Below, piece by piece: positions 9,691-18,165 of a stretch of 64,000 bases of DNA (its first letter is position 1; every line of letters begins with the position of its first letter). The stretch comes from Candidatus Hinthialibacter antarcticus. Its GTDB lineage: Bacteria; Hinthialibacterota; Hinthialibacteria; Hinthialibacterales; Hinthialibacteraceae. The stretch is taken from assembly GCA_030765645.1 (NCBI GenBank), contig JAVCCE010000008.1:23793-87792 (forward strand), given 5' to 3'. The position numbers were made by a program, and so were the translations under genes. The notes under the pieces were generated by a model. The model was not told where the DNA came from, ran no database searches, and saw nothing but the letters and a program-made list of their open reading frames with translations.

Positions 9691-11052
9691 TTACTTGATA
9701 TCAATCAACGCCAGTAATTCGTTGGTTTTTTCTTCAAGTAAGTTTGAGTCACTGCGGGTTTCAACATTAAGCCGAAGAATCGGCTCAGTGTTTGATTTGC
9801 GTAAATTAAACCGCCATTGCTCAAACTCAAAGCTGATGCCGTCAGTCATGTCGATATGGATGCTTTGCTCACGGAATTTATCGTCGACGCGTTGAATCGC
9901 TGCGTCAGCGTCTACTATGCGGCGGTTGATCTCTCCGCTACATGGAAACGCTTGAATGCGCTCGCTGACTAATTGCGAGATCGACTTGCCTGTCTTGCAC
10001 ATGATTTCAACCACTAACAACCAGGGGACCATTCCACTATCGCAAAAGAAAAAGTCGCGGAAATAATGGTGCGCCGACATCTCACCGCCATAGATGGCGT
10101 TGACTTCGCGCATTTTTTCTTTGATGAACGCATGACCGGAACGGCATTGAACCGCCTCGCCGCCGTTCTGTTTTACCGTTTCGATGGTGTTCCAGGTCAG
10201 GCGCGGATCGTAGACGATCTTGGCGCCTTTCTCTCGCTGCAACATGGCTTCCGCTAAAAAGCCGACAATGTAATAGCCTTCGATGAAGTTGCCGTTTTCA
10301 TCAAAAAAGAAGCAACGGTCAAAGTCACCGTCCCAGGCGATGCCCGCATCGGCTTTTTCACGAATTACCACATCCGCCGTTGATGCGCGATTTTCTGGCA
10401 GCAAGGGATTCGGTACGCCGTTGGGGAAGGTTTCATCTGGGTTGTGATGAACTTTGATAAACTCGAAGGGTAAGTGCTTTTCTAACTGATCGAGCGCAGG
10501 CCCTGCGCATCCGTTGCCCGCATTTACGACGAGTCTAAGCGGCTTCAATACGCTGATGTCAACCGTTTTCAGAATGCGTTCGATGTATGGCGCCATAACG
10601 TCGATTTGCTCAATGCTTCCAGTTTCCGAAGAGGCTTCAAACTTGCCGATTGATGCGAGGCGCTCGATATCTTTCAGGCCGGTTTCGCTGCTGATAGGGC
10701 GCGACCCTTCGCGGACGAACTTCATGCCGTTGTATTCAGGCGGATTATGGCTGGCGGTAATCATGATGCCGCCGTCTGCGTTAAGATGCGAAGTCGCAAA
10801 GTAGACCATCTCCGTCCCGCACAAGCCAATATCAACGACATCGGCGCCGCCTTCCGTTAGACCGCGTATCAATGCCTGCGAAAGTTCATTTCCCGAAGAG
10901 CGGATGTCGCGCCCGACAACGATCTTCTTCGCCGAAAGAAATTGCACCGTCGCGCGGCCAATGTTGTAAGCCAAATCGGGGTTGAGTTCTTCGGGAACGC
11001 GGCCTCGCGCGTCGTAGGCTTTAAAGCAGGGAAGCGGCGTATAGTCCGTCAT
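9691..11052 (-). CDS. manB: Phosphomannomutase/phosphoglucomutase
   Basis: The 453-residue alpha-D-phosphohexomutase interconverts hexose 6-phosphate and 1-phosphate. Visible are the phosphoserine loop TASHNPPEYNG, the metal-binding DGDFDR loop, the sugar-binding GGEMSAHHYF motif and the C-terminal phosphate-binding RKSNTEPILRL. This layout matches ManB/AlgC. I chose ATG at 11052 because GGAG lies 6 nt upstream; an ORF start five codons earlier has no such site. The next upstream gene is a mannose-1-phosphate guanylyltransferase, so the pair converts mannose-6-phosphate to GDP-mannose. An ~85-nt structured repeat lies between them. Confidence 0.93.
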   Translation of the reverse strand: MTDYTPLPCFKAYDARGRVPEELNPDLAYNIGRATVQFLSAKKIVVGRDIRSSGNELSQALIRGLTEGGADVVDIGLCGTEMVYFATSHLNADGGIMITASHNPPEYNGMKFVREGSRPISSETGLKDIERLASIGKFEASSETGSIEQIDVMAPYIERILKTVDISVLKPLRLVVNAGNGCAGPALDQLEKHLPFEFIKVHHNPDETFPNGVPNPLLPENRASTADVVIREKADAGIAWDGDFDRCFFFDENGNFIEGYYIVGFLAEAMLQREKGAKIVYDPRLTWNTIETVKQNGGEAVQCRSGHAFIKEKMREVNAIYGGEMSAHHYFRDFFFCDSGMVPWLLVVEIMCKTGKSISQLVSERIQAFPCSGEINRRIVDADAAIQRVDDKFREQSIHIDMTDGISFEFEQWRFNLRKSNTEPILRLNVETRSDSNLLEEKTNELLALIDIK

Positions 11053-11191
11053 GAAGTTCTCCATCAATCAGCCCAAAATAGTATTCGTTAGTATACCTTC
11101 GGAGCGAAGTTTGGTTTATCTCTATCACGTAATTTTTATACAAGCCGAATACATGTGAGAATCACTTTCGATCAATTTAGACCGGCTTAAC

Positions 11192-11275
11192 TTGGGGCGG
11201 GTGCAACTCTGTGAGCGCCTGTGCAAAAGGGCCTGAAAGCTCGCACCGAAGCGAAGAGAGTTATACCCGCCCCAA
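11192..11275 (+). repeat. Structured intergenic repeat, copy 1
   Basis: Perfect 11-bp outer arms TTGGGGCGGGT (11192-11202) and ACCCGCCCCAA (11265-11275) enclose a second stem AACTCT/AGAGTT (11205-11210 with 11257-11262) and an inner hairpin GTGC...GCAC (11221-11224 with 11243-11246). That hairpin carries a nested GGGC-CTGAAA-GCTC stem-loop. The interior matches copy 2 at 25168-25255 almost base for base, while the outer arms differ and still pair. It lies between manC and manB. It may be an RNA element, a REP-like element or a small non-autonomous mobile element. The strand given is simply the orientation read here. Confidence 0.85.
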
Positions 11276-11308
11276 ACGCAATCGTACTATTAAGTATGGT
11301 CCGTAAAA

Positions 11309-12424
11309 TTACACTTGCGGCGCGTCGCGGTGTTTGAGTTCTGCGACCACGCGGCGCACGTCCTGTGCACGGTCTTTGCGGCAAACCAGGACGCCGTCTT
11401 CGGTTGCAACCACAATGACGTTCTCAAGCCCGACGACGCCAACCGCCATTTGCTCGGCGCCCGCTTGATTGATGACGGTCACGTTCTTGCAATCAATCAA
11501 AACCGGATCGCCGCTGTTGAGTCCTTCTTCCTCGACGCCCAAGGCTTGCGCCAGGGATGACCAGGTACCGATGTCGTTCCAGGAGAACTTCGCAGGAACC
11601 ATATAAACGCTCTGCGCATGTTCCAGTAATGCTTTATCAATAGATTGAGAGGGCATGCGTTCAAAGGCTTCGTTAAGCGCCTTCGCGTCTGGCGGCGTTT
11701 GTTGCAAGGCGTCCCGCATTTCTTCAATAGCGCGGGCGTAGGCAGGCGCGACGTTTTCGAGTTCCTCAATGAATGTCGATAGTTTCCAAAAAAAGAGGCC
11801 GCTGTTCCAGAGAAAGCGATTGGATTGGATGTATTCAACTGCTGTGTTGTGATCGGGTTTTTCACGGAATGAATGCACCGAATACACAGGCATGTCGTCG
11901 ATCACGGCGTCTGGCTGTTCGCGGTCGCTGATTTCGATGTAACCGAACCCGGTTTCGGCACGAACCGGCTCAATGCCCAGTACCGCGATTGCGTCATGTT
12001 CGACTGCCGCTTGCAGCGCGGTGTGAACGGTTTGGTGTAAGGCGTCATCGTCGCCAATATAAATGTCTGCGCTAATGATGGCGATGCGGTGTTTCAGCGC
12101 TTCATCGCCCCAGCGGGCGAGCAGGTGCGCGGCGGCGAACGCAAGGCAGCCAGCGGTATTGCGCGGCGTGGGTTCTGAAAGAATGTTGGCTGTCGGAAAG
12201 TCAGGAAGTTGCGCCTGGATGGGTTCTGCAAGCGATTCGTTCGTCGCGATAAACAGGTGTTCGGGCCCAGACAGCGGTAGCCATTGCCGGACGCAGCGTT
12301 CTAACATACTTTCGCTGTCATCCACCAAACGCAGTAATTGCTTAGGCCGACGGCGCCGACTTAACGGCCAAAACCGCTCGCCGGAACCGCCAGCCATTAT
12401 GATGGTAACAAGTGGCGCTTGCAT
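11309..12424 (-). CDS. manC: Mannose-1-phosphate guanylyltransferase
   Basis: The 371-residue nucleotidyltransferase makes GDP-mannose from mannose-1-phosphate and GTP. The signature MAGGSGERFWPLSR (residues 10-23) followed by KQLL is diagnostic. FREKP, WNSGLFFWK and FSWNDIGTW are also present. The length matches the single-domain enzyme without a fused isomerase. GGGAG lies 7 nt before ATG. It is followed on the same strand by phosphomannomutase, with a 256-nt gap that holds the structured repeat. Confidence 0.94.
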   Translation of the reverse strand: MQAPLVTIIMAGGSGERFWPLSRRRRPKQLLRLVDDSESMLERCVRQWLPLSGPEHLFIATNESLAEPIQAQLPDFPTANILSEPTPRNTAGCLAFAAAHLLARWGDEALKHRIAIISADIYIGDDDALHQTVHTALQAAVEHDAIAVLGIEPVRAETGFGYIEISDREQPDAVIDDMPVYSVHSFREKPDHNTAVEYIQSNRFLWNSGLFFWKLSTFIEELENVAPAYARAIEEMRDALQQTPPDAKALNEAFERMPSQSIDKALLEHAQSVYMVPAKFSWNDIGTWSSLAQALGVEEEGLNSGDPVLIDCKNVTVINQAGAEQMAVGVVGLENVIVVATEDGVLVCRKDRAQDVRRVVAELKHRDAPQV

Positions 12425-12454
12425 CGGTTCGCTCCCAGTTGTGAGTCAAACCAA

Positions 12455-15103
12455 TTATACGTGAACCTCTGCTGATGGCGACGGCTGCGGCGCCGGATTT
12501 TCAATTTGAACATTCAACTCGCCGTCGACTAAGTCAATGTGAATTTGCGCGCCGTCGAAAATTTCACCTGCGATTAATTCACGCGCCAGGCGGTTTTCGA
12601 GTTCCTTTTGAATCATACGCCGCAACGGACGCGCACCGTACACCGGGTCGTAACCGCTGAGCGCAATGTGTTCTTTCGCCGCGTTGCTGACTTCAATGCT
12701 CAGTCGGCGTTCCTGTAAGCGATGGCGCAATTCGTCCAGCATCAAGTCAACTATTTTCTCTATTTCTTCCAGGCTCAATGATTTGAACAAGACGATGTCG
12801 TCGACGCGGTTCAAAAATTCGGGGCGGCAATGGATGCGAAGTTCATCCATGACTTTTTGGCGCACATCGTTTGAAACCTCATCGCCCGCCGCCGTTGTGT
12901 CGTAAAGATGATGTGAGCCGATATTCGATGTCATAATGATGACCGTATTCTTAAAGTCGATGGTGCGGCCTTGCGAGTCGGTCAGGCGCCCGTCGTCCAG
13001 AATCTGCAACAGGATGTTAAACACATCGTGATGCGCTTTCTCAAATTCATCAAACAGGATGACGCAATAGGGCTTGCGGCGCACTGCTTCGGTCAATTGG
13101 CCGCCTTCTTCAAACCCGACATAGCCGGGAGGCGCTCCGATCAGGCGTGAAACGCTATGCTTCTCCATGTATTCTGACATGTCGATGCGCACGATGTTGT
13201 CTTCTGAATCAAACAATGAAGTCGCCAGCGCTTTGGCCAATTCCGTCTTTCCGACGCCGGTCGGCCCCAGGAAAATAAACGAACCAATCGGGCGGCGCGG
13301 GTCTTTGATGCCTGCGCGGGCGCGCAGCACGGCGTCTGCGACGGCGCTGACGGCCTCGTCTTGTCCGATGACGCGCTCATGCAGCACGTCTGAAAGATGC
13401 AGCAATTTTTCGCGTTCGCCTTCCATCAATTTTGATACGGGAATCCCCGTCCAGAGGGCGACGATCTCGGCGATTTCCTCTTCGGTGACTTCTTCGCGCA
13501 AAAATTGGTTCGCGCCTTGTTTGTTGAGCAAGGCGGCTTCTTTTTCAGCAATCTGACTCTGCAATTGCGGCAAGCGCCCGTGACGTAGCTCCGCTGCTTT
13601 TGACAGATCGTACGCGCGTTCGGCTTGCTCGATTTCGATCTTGATCGACTCCAGTTCCTCACGAAGTTGACGTACGGATTGGATGCCTTCTTTTTCGGCT
13701 TCCCATTGGGCGCGCATACTCGACGCCCGCGCTTTCAGGTCAGCCAGTTCTTTCCGCAACGCAATCAAGCGCTCCTTGCTGGCGCTGTCTTTTTCTTTGC
13801 TGAGCGCCTGTTCTTCGATTTCGAGTTGCATGACGCGGCGGGTGACCTCGTCGAGTTCCGTCGGCATGGAGTCGATTTCCGTACGAATTTTGGCGCAGGC
13901 TTCATCCATCAGGTCGATGGCTTTGTCCGGCAAAAAGCGGTCAGAAATATAGCGGTTCGACAACACGGCCGCCGCGACTAGCGATTTATCTTGAATCTTG
14001 ACGCCGTGGTGGACTTCATACCGCTCGCGCAAACCGCGAAGGATCGAAATTGCGTCTTCAACCGTGGGCTGCTCAACCAGTACAGGTTGAAAGCGGCGTT
14101 CGAGCGCGGCGTCTTTTTCGATATGCAGGCGGTATTCGTTTAGCGTGGTGGCGCCGATGCAATGTAGTTCGCCGCGCGCCAGCATGGGTTTGAGCATGTT
14201 GCCCGCGTCCATAGAGCCTTCGGTTTTACCCGCGCCGACGATGGTGTGCAGTTCGTCAATAAAGAGAAGGATGCGCCCGTCGCTGTTTTTGATCTCGGTC
14301 AGCACCGCTTTGAGGCGTTCCTCAAACTCGCCGCGATACTTGGCGCCCGCAACCAGCGATCCCATATCGAGCGAAAAGATTTGCTTGTTTTTGAGACCTT
14401 CCGGTACGTCGCCCCGTACGATGCGATGGGCGAGGCCTTCGACGATGGCGGTCTTGCCTACGCCCGGCTCGCCAATTAAGACTGGGTTGTTCTTTGTTTT
14501 ACGAGACAGAATTCGAATGACGCGGCGGATCTCGCCGTCACGCCCGATCACGGGGTCGAGTTTTCCCTTCGAGGCTTCGGAGACCAACTCGCGTCCAAAG
14601 CGTTCCAAGGCGTCGTATGTCGATTCGGGCGAAGCGCTGGTGACGCGCTGGTTGCCGCGCACCGACAGCAGGGACTTGAGAAACGCATCGCGACTAAGCC
14701 CGGCGTCTTTAAAAATTTTCACGGCGGGTGCAGCGATCTTTCCCGATAGCAGCGCAAGAACCAGGTGCTCAACGCTGATGTATTCGTCTTTCAGTTGCTT
14801 GGCCTCGGCTTCAGCCTGGACGATCAGCTGGTTCAAGCGGCTGGACGCATAACTCTGCCCATTGTCGCGGCCTGGGCCGCTGACGCGGGGACGGCGGTTG
14901 AGTTCGTCTTCGAGTTGGCTTTCGATTGCGCCCGTCGGAACCTCCATCTTGCTGAGCAGCCGTGGAACGAGCCCTTCCGGCTGACGCAGCAACGCCAACA
15001 TCAAATGCTCGACGTCGATTTCGAGATGATTATTTTCGACCGCGATGTGTTGCGCGGCGGCGATGGCTTCTTGAGATTTTTGGGTGAAACGGTTCATATC
15101 CAT
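12455..15103 (-). CDS. clpB: ATP-dependent disaggregase ClpB
   Basis: The 882-residue Hsp100 chaperone resolves protein aggregates with the DnaK system. In order it has the N-terminal Clp domain ([12 protein letters not shown]...), NBD1 with Walker A GEPGVGKT, an M-domain coiled coil (about 400-525) and NBD2 with GPTGVGKT. The arginine-rich C-terminal small domain is also present. The frame is open 20 codons further upstream, but AAGGAGG lies 9 nt before ATG 15103, which fits the family N-terminus. No CIRCE element is visible upstream. The dyad array at 15227-15462 lies 124 nt or more upstream of this start. Confidence 0.96.
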   Translation of the reverse strand: MDMNRFTQKSQEAIAAAQHIAVENNHLEIDVEHLMLALLRQPEGLVPRLLSKMEVPTGAIESQLEDELNRRPRVSGPGRDNGQSYASSRLNQLIVQAEAEAKQLKDEYISVEHLVLALLSGKIAAPAVKIFKDAGLSRDAFLKSLLSVRGNQRVTSASPESTYDALERFGRELVSEASKGKLDPVIGRDGEIRRVIRILSRKTKNNPVLIGEPGVGKTAIVEGLAHRIVRGDVPEGLKNKQIFSLDMGSLVAGAKYRGEFEERLKAVLTEIKNSDGRILLFIDELHTIVGAGKTEGSMDAGNMLKPMLARGELHCIGATTLNEYRLHIEKDAALERRFQPVLVEQPTVEDAISILRGLRERYEVHHGVKIQDKSLVAAAVLSNRYISDRFLPDKAIDLMDEACAKIRTEIDSMPTELDEVTRRVMQLEIEEQALSKEKDSASKERLIALRKELADLKARASSMRAQWEAEKEGIQSVRQLREELESIKIEIEQAERAYDLSKAAELRHGRLPQLQSQIAEKEAALLNKQGANQFLREEVTEEEIAEIVALWTGIPVSKLMEGEREKLLHLSDVLHERVIGQDEAVSAVADAVLRARAGIKDPRRPIGSFIFLGPTGVGKTELAKALATSLFDSEDNIVRIDMSEYMEKHSVSRLIGAPPGYVGFEEGGQLTEAVRRKPYCVILFDEFEKAHHDVFNILLQILDDGRLTDSQGRTIDFKNTVIIMTSNIGSHHLYDTTAAGDEVSNDVRQKVMDELRIHCRPEFLNRVDDIVLFKSLSLEEIEKIVDLMLDELRHRLQERRLSIEVSNAAKEHIALSGYDPVYGARPLRRMIQKELENRLARELIAGEIFDGAQIHIDLVDGELNVQIENPAPQPSPSAEVHV

Positions 15104-15226
15104 ACGTATTCGCCTCCTTGAGTCGGCGTTGGTTATTTTACCATGAATGCAAATGTCGTGCACAAAAGTTCCATGATTGCATTTTTTTCTATAAATCTTA
15201 ATTTTCTAGGATGTTATGCCGTTGTG

Positions 15227-15462
15227 AACTAACTAGAGTCTACTTTTTTTGCAGGTGCTATTCTGTGTCATTATGGCGCAATTCGGTTGCATCATTGACT
15301 CGACTTAGTTAAACTTGATCTTGTGTTCTTTAATCAAACTACACTAAGTCAAGTTAATGATATATCCACTTTCTTTCGTCAAAATAGTTTGACTTAGGTG
15401 AATTTAATCCGACTGGATTTAGTCTGTTTTTTCAGGCTTAATGTTATCGACTAACTATAGTC
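15227..15462. promoter_or_regulatory. Array of five ACT-N6-AGT dyads
   Basis: Five 14-bp sites share the form RACT-N6-AGTY: 15227-15240 (AACTAACTAGAGTC), 15297-15310 (GACTCGACTTAGTT), 15337-15350 (AACTACACTAAGTC), 15411-15424 (GACTGGATTTAGTC) and 15449-15462 (GACTAACTATAGTC). A sixth, weaker one starts at 15391 (GACTTAGGTGAATT). The half-site spacing is constant and the arms are inverted, as expected for a dimeric DNA-binding protein. The array lies between clpB and the DUF2089 operon; which gene it controls is not evident. The rest of the 15104-15802 region is AT-rich and holds the small ORF and promoter listed separately. Confidence 0.6.
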
Positions 15463-15514
15463 AACTACAGGATTGTGCAAAATTGGTTTATGATTATCTC
15501 TGGAGAAAAAACGA

Positions 15515-15625
15515 ATGGCGCATAATCCACGGAATTTTATAAATCTGCTTCGTCTCGTTGGCTTAACCATGCTGACTGGAGTCGTGTATGTCTTACTGAA
15601 AATTCAAGGAAAACTCCGTATGTAA
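15515..15625 (+). CDS. Possible 36-residue single-span membrane peptide
   Basis: ATG at 15515 is preceded by GGAG (15502-15505) with 9-nt spacing. The frame encodes 36 residues: a short polar start (MAHNPRNF), a hydrophobic stretch (about residues 10-28, NLLRLVGLTMLTGVVYVLL) and a basic end (KIQGKLRM). This is the topology of small membrane peptides. It sits about 50 bp after the last dyad of the array and 116 bp before the DUF2089 promoter -35 box. It could be a chance ORF; homologues would decide. Confidence 0.35.
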   Translation: MAHNPRNFINLLRLVGLTMLTGVVYVLLKIQGKLRM

Positions 15626-15741
15626 CTCAAAACATGTGATTTATGTGTAATATCCTACCTCTGTCTTTCTTCTGAATTCGCCTTTCCTTATTTTCACCTT
15701 CAATAAAAATATGAATAAAGTTAAAATTATGTTTAATTATA

Positions 15742-15770
15742 TTGACAACTCGGTTCAATTATATTAATAT
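15742..15770 (+). promoter_or_regulatory. Sigma-70-type promoter of the DUF2089 operon
   Basis: TTGACA (15742-15747) is followed by a 17-bp AT-rich spacer and TAATAT (15765-15770). Both hexamers are consensus or near it. It lies about 30 bp upstream of the DUF2089 start codon, giving a short leader that contains the ribosome-binding site at 15793-15798. Confidence 0.7.
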
Positions 15771-15802
15771 TGTTTTTAACTTTGTTGAATTCAGGAGGGC
15801 TT

Positions 15803-16120
15803 ATGAATCTCCAAAACGAACAACCATCTTGGCTTAGGGCGCTCAATGATGAAGACCTGCAGTTTCTGAAGCGCTTCATCCTGGCGTCCGGGTCTTTGAA
15901 AGCGCTGGCGAGTGAGTACGGCATTTCTTACCCAACCGTAAGGACGCGGCTCGACCGGCTCATCGAAAAAGTGAAAGTTGCAGAACAGAGCGGGCTTGAA
16001 GACGAGTTCCATCGCCTCATTCAAATTAAGGTGGCTGAGGGTTCGCTGGGCGCATCCACGGCGAAACAACTGCTCAAAGTCCATCGCGAAAGTGTAAAAT
16101 CCATGGAGGAACAGTCATGA
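15803..16120 (+). CDS. DUF2089 family DNA-binding protein
   Basis: This 105-residue protein matches the conserved DUF2089 core: WLRALNDEDLQFLKRFIL, then SGSLKALASEYGISYPTVR, RLDRLIEKVK. The second block is a helix-turn-helix of the sigma-region-4 kind. The N-terminal zinc-ribbon of some relatives is absent. AGGAGG lies just before ATG 15803, so I prefer this to an in-frame start 11 codons upstream. Its stop overlaps the start of a membrane-protein gene (ATGA), implying coupled translation and a regulator/membrane-partner relationship. It is the obvious candidate reader of the dyad array upstream, but that is inference. Confidence 0.85.
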   Translation: MNLQNEQPSWLRALNDEDLQFLKRFILASGSLKALASEYGISYPTVRTRLDRLIEKVKVAEQSGLEDEFHRLIQIKVAEGSLGASTAKQLLKVHRESVKSMEEQS

Positions 16121-16998
16121 AAACATATAAAAAATGGATTCAAGTTTTTCTAATTTTCGCAACGTGGGCTATTGCTGATTGTTTTGGTGTAGAGCCGCAA
16201 CAAATTCTCCCAAAAGAAATGGGCAAATTCACCTCGGAACGCATTGTGGGGCATGATCTGTCTTACACAGATTTCATAGATGTGTTCTATAACGATCAAG
16301 GAATCTTGGTTAATAACAAATATAATAAAGGCGCCATATCTGTACCTCTATTCATATATGAAGACCCAGGTTTTGAGGCGGAAACCATCATTTACTCAGC
16401 CGAAATCAAAAGCGACAAGATTGATTTGAAGGCCTATCTCGAAATGCTCTGCACGTTTCCCGATGGAAAAACCTATTTTTCCCGGGGCGTTTCACAATCT
16501 TTAAGTGGAGCAACAACGTGGGAAATGCAACAGACGCCGTTTTTTCTGAAAGCGGGGCAACGGCCCACTCGCATAACAGTTGGGCTTCGTTTTGAAGAAC
16601 CGGGTTTTGTTTATATTCGAAATATTGAGCTGAAGAAGGCGGACAACTCCCTGCGGTCTTCGCTGTATTTCTATCAATCGGTTATGCCGCGATTGCTGGG
16701 AATCATCTATGGATGCTGGGGGGCGGCCATCGGGATCCTCGGCGGGATCATGGTTCCTAAGGGACGTTTTAAAAAACTGGTGCTAACGCTGATTGCCAGT
16801 ATGGGATTGTTCAGCGTCGCCATATTTATCCTCGCGGTTCAATTGCAGATGAGTACAGGAATCTCTGTCTCAATAATCAATCAATATTACATTGCCGCTG
16901 GACTCGGAATCGTTCTCTCGGTTGTATTTATACCAATCATGCTGAGGCGCTATCAGGAGGTCGAACTGCGAAAAATGCAAGCCAAGGATATCGGGTAA
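16117..16998 (+). CDS. Membrane protein with secreted beta-rich domain, DUF2089 partner
   Basis: The 293-residue protein starts with a signal-like segment (KKWIQVFLIFATWAIADCFG, residues 6-25). It continues with a ~165-residue extracytoplasmic region with beta-strand character, reminiscent of jelly-roll carbohydrate-binding folds (TRITVGLRFEEPGFVYIRNIEL). It ends with three membrane spans (about 195-275) and a charged tail. It overlaps the DUF2089 gene by 4 nt. A sensory or signalling role together with that regulator is plausible but unproven. I do not recognise the family. Confidence 0.7.
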   Translation: MKTYKKWIQVFLIFATWAIADCFGVEPQQILPKEMGKFTSERIVGHDLSYTDFIDVFYNDQGILVNNKYNKGAISVPLFIYEDPGFEAETIIYSAEIKSDKIDLKAYLEMLCTFPDGKTYFSRGVSQSLSGATTWEMQQTPFFLKAGQRPTRITVGLRFEEPGFVYIRNIELKKADNSLRSSLYFYQSVMPRLLGIIYGCWGAAIGILGGIMVPKGRFKKLVLTLIASMGLFSVAIFILAVQLQMSTGISVSIINQYYIAAGLGIVLSVVFIPIMLRRYQEVELRKMQAKDIG

Positions 16999-17083
16999 AT
17001 AAAAGAGACCGGAGGCCTTTTGCGTTGGCTCGCGTGTGCGTCTACACTGCTATCAATCATTGTAAAGGCTAGGGGAAACGCAC

Positions 17084-18085
17084 ATGGATTCATTGTTTGA
17101 CGACGCGCCGCAAAAGGCGTACGTTGATGAACTCAACGTCGGAGATTTGGTCGAGTCGGCCTTTGTCGTACATCGCCTCAATCTGCGGGAGTACGATAAG
17201 GGCAAATTTTTACAAGTTCGGCTCGGCGACCGCACTGGTAAAGTCAACGCGGTTTTATGGAACAATGCCGACAGCGTCAACGAGCGCCTCGAAGAAGGGC
17301 AGATTGTCCATATCGAGGGCAAGGTCAATAGTTATCAGGGTGAATTACAAATCACCTTAGACCGCATCGAAGCGCTGCAAGACCTTTCAGAAGTTGACCC
17401 TGGCGATTTTTTGCCGAAGTCGCCGTATGAACTGGACGAAATGACCGCTGAATTTGACCAGCGTATTGAAGAAATCCAGGATACGGATTTTCGCGAGTTG
17501 TTGGAATCGTTTCGAAACGATGAGGCCGTTTGGAAAAAATTCTCAACTGCCCCCGGCGCAAAGTTATGGCATCACCCCTACATTCACGGCTTGCTGGAAC
17601 ACACGCTTTCCGTGATTCGGATGTGTCGGGCGGCGGCGGACAATTACCCAAATATCAATCGCGATTTGTTGATAACGGGCGCGGTGTTTCATGATTCAGG
17701 CAAGATGGATGAGTTTGAATATGATTTTCGCATCGACTATAGCACCCAAGGGCGTTTGCTGACGCACGTCTATATGAGCACAAAACTGGCTGAGCAGTTG
17801 ATTGAACGGCTGGAAGCGTTCCCCGAAGAAAAACGCCGCCTTTTGTTGCACATTATCCTATCTCACCACGGCGAAACGGAGCGTTCTCCCGTTTTGCCAA
17901 TGACCTTGGAAGCCTGCCTGCTGCATCATGTTGAAAATATGGACGCGCAAATTGCTGCGTTTCAACGGGAAATGGACAAAGTCGGCAACGAGAGCAAACC
18001 TTGGACCGGGTATGTAAACTTGATTGGACGTTATTTATACCGTGGAGAGCCTCAGGCGCCGGATGATGAAGAAGCGGCATCCTAA
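17084..18085 (+). CDS. YhaM-like 3'-5' exoribonuclease (OB-fold plus HD domain)
   Basis: The 333-residue protein has an N-terminal OB-fold nucleic-acid-binding domain (about 18-110, with KFLQVRLGDRTGKVNAVLW). An HD metal-dependent phosphohydrolase domain follows (about 160-310, with HHPYIHGLLEHTLSV and then GAVFHDSGKMDEF). This order and length are those of Bacillus YhaM, which degrades RNA and single-stranded DNA from the 3' end. An ill-defined promoter-like sequence (TTGGCT, 17 bp, TGCTAT) lies upstream. It precedes the DUF4175 gene on the same strand by about 80 nt. Confidence 0.88.
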   Translation: MDSLFDDAPQKAYVDELNVGDLVESAFVVHRLNLREYDKGKFLQVRLGDRTGKVNAVLWNNADSVNERLEEGQIVHIEGKVNSYQGELQITLDRIEALQDLSEVDPGDFLPKSPYELDEMTAEFDQRIEEIQDTDFRELLESFRNDEAVWKKFSTAPGAKLWHHPYIHGLLEHTLSVIRMCRAAADNYPNINRDLLITGAVFHDSGKMDEFEYDFRIDYSTQGRLLTHVYMSTKLAEQLIERLEAFPEEKRRLLLHIILSHHGETERSPVLPMTLEACLLHHVENMDAQIAAFQREMDKVGNESKPWTGYVNLIGRYLYRGEPQAPDDEEAAS

Positions 18086-18165
18086 CGGGGTGGCGTGACC
18101 GTGCTTGAAAGCGCCCGTTTATGAGTACAATGAGTCAAAAGGATAATCAAGGATAATCGTTGTTC

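Noticed and set aside
11187..11384. 65-codon minus-strand ORF across the copy 1 repeat
   Set aside because: It overlaps the structured repeat and the end of manC out of frame, and copy 2 has no equivalent ORF.
15104..15163. 20-codon N-terminal extension of ClpB in the open frame
   Set aside because: A strong AAGGAGG site lies before the downstream ATG at 15103, and the family N-terminus begins there.
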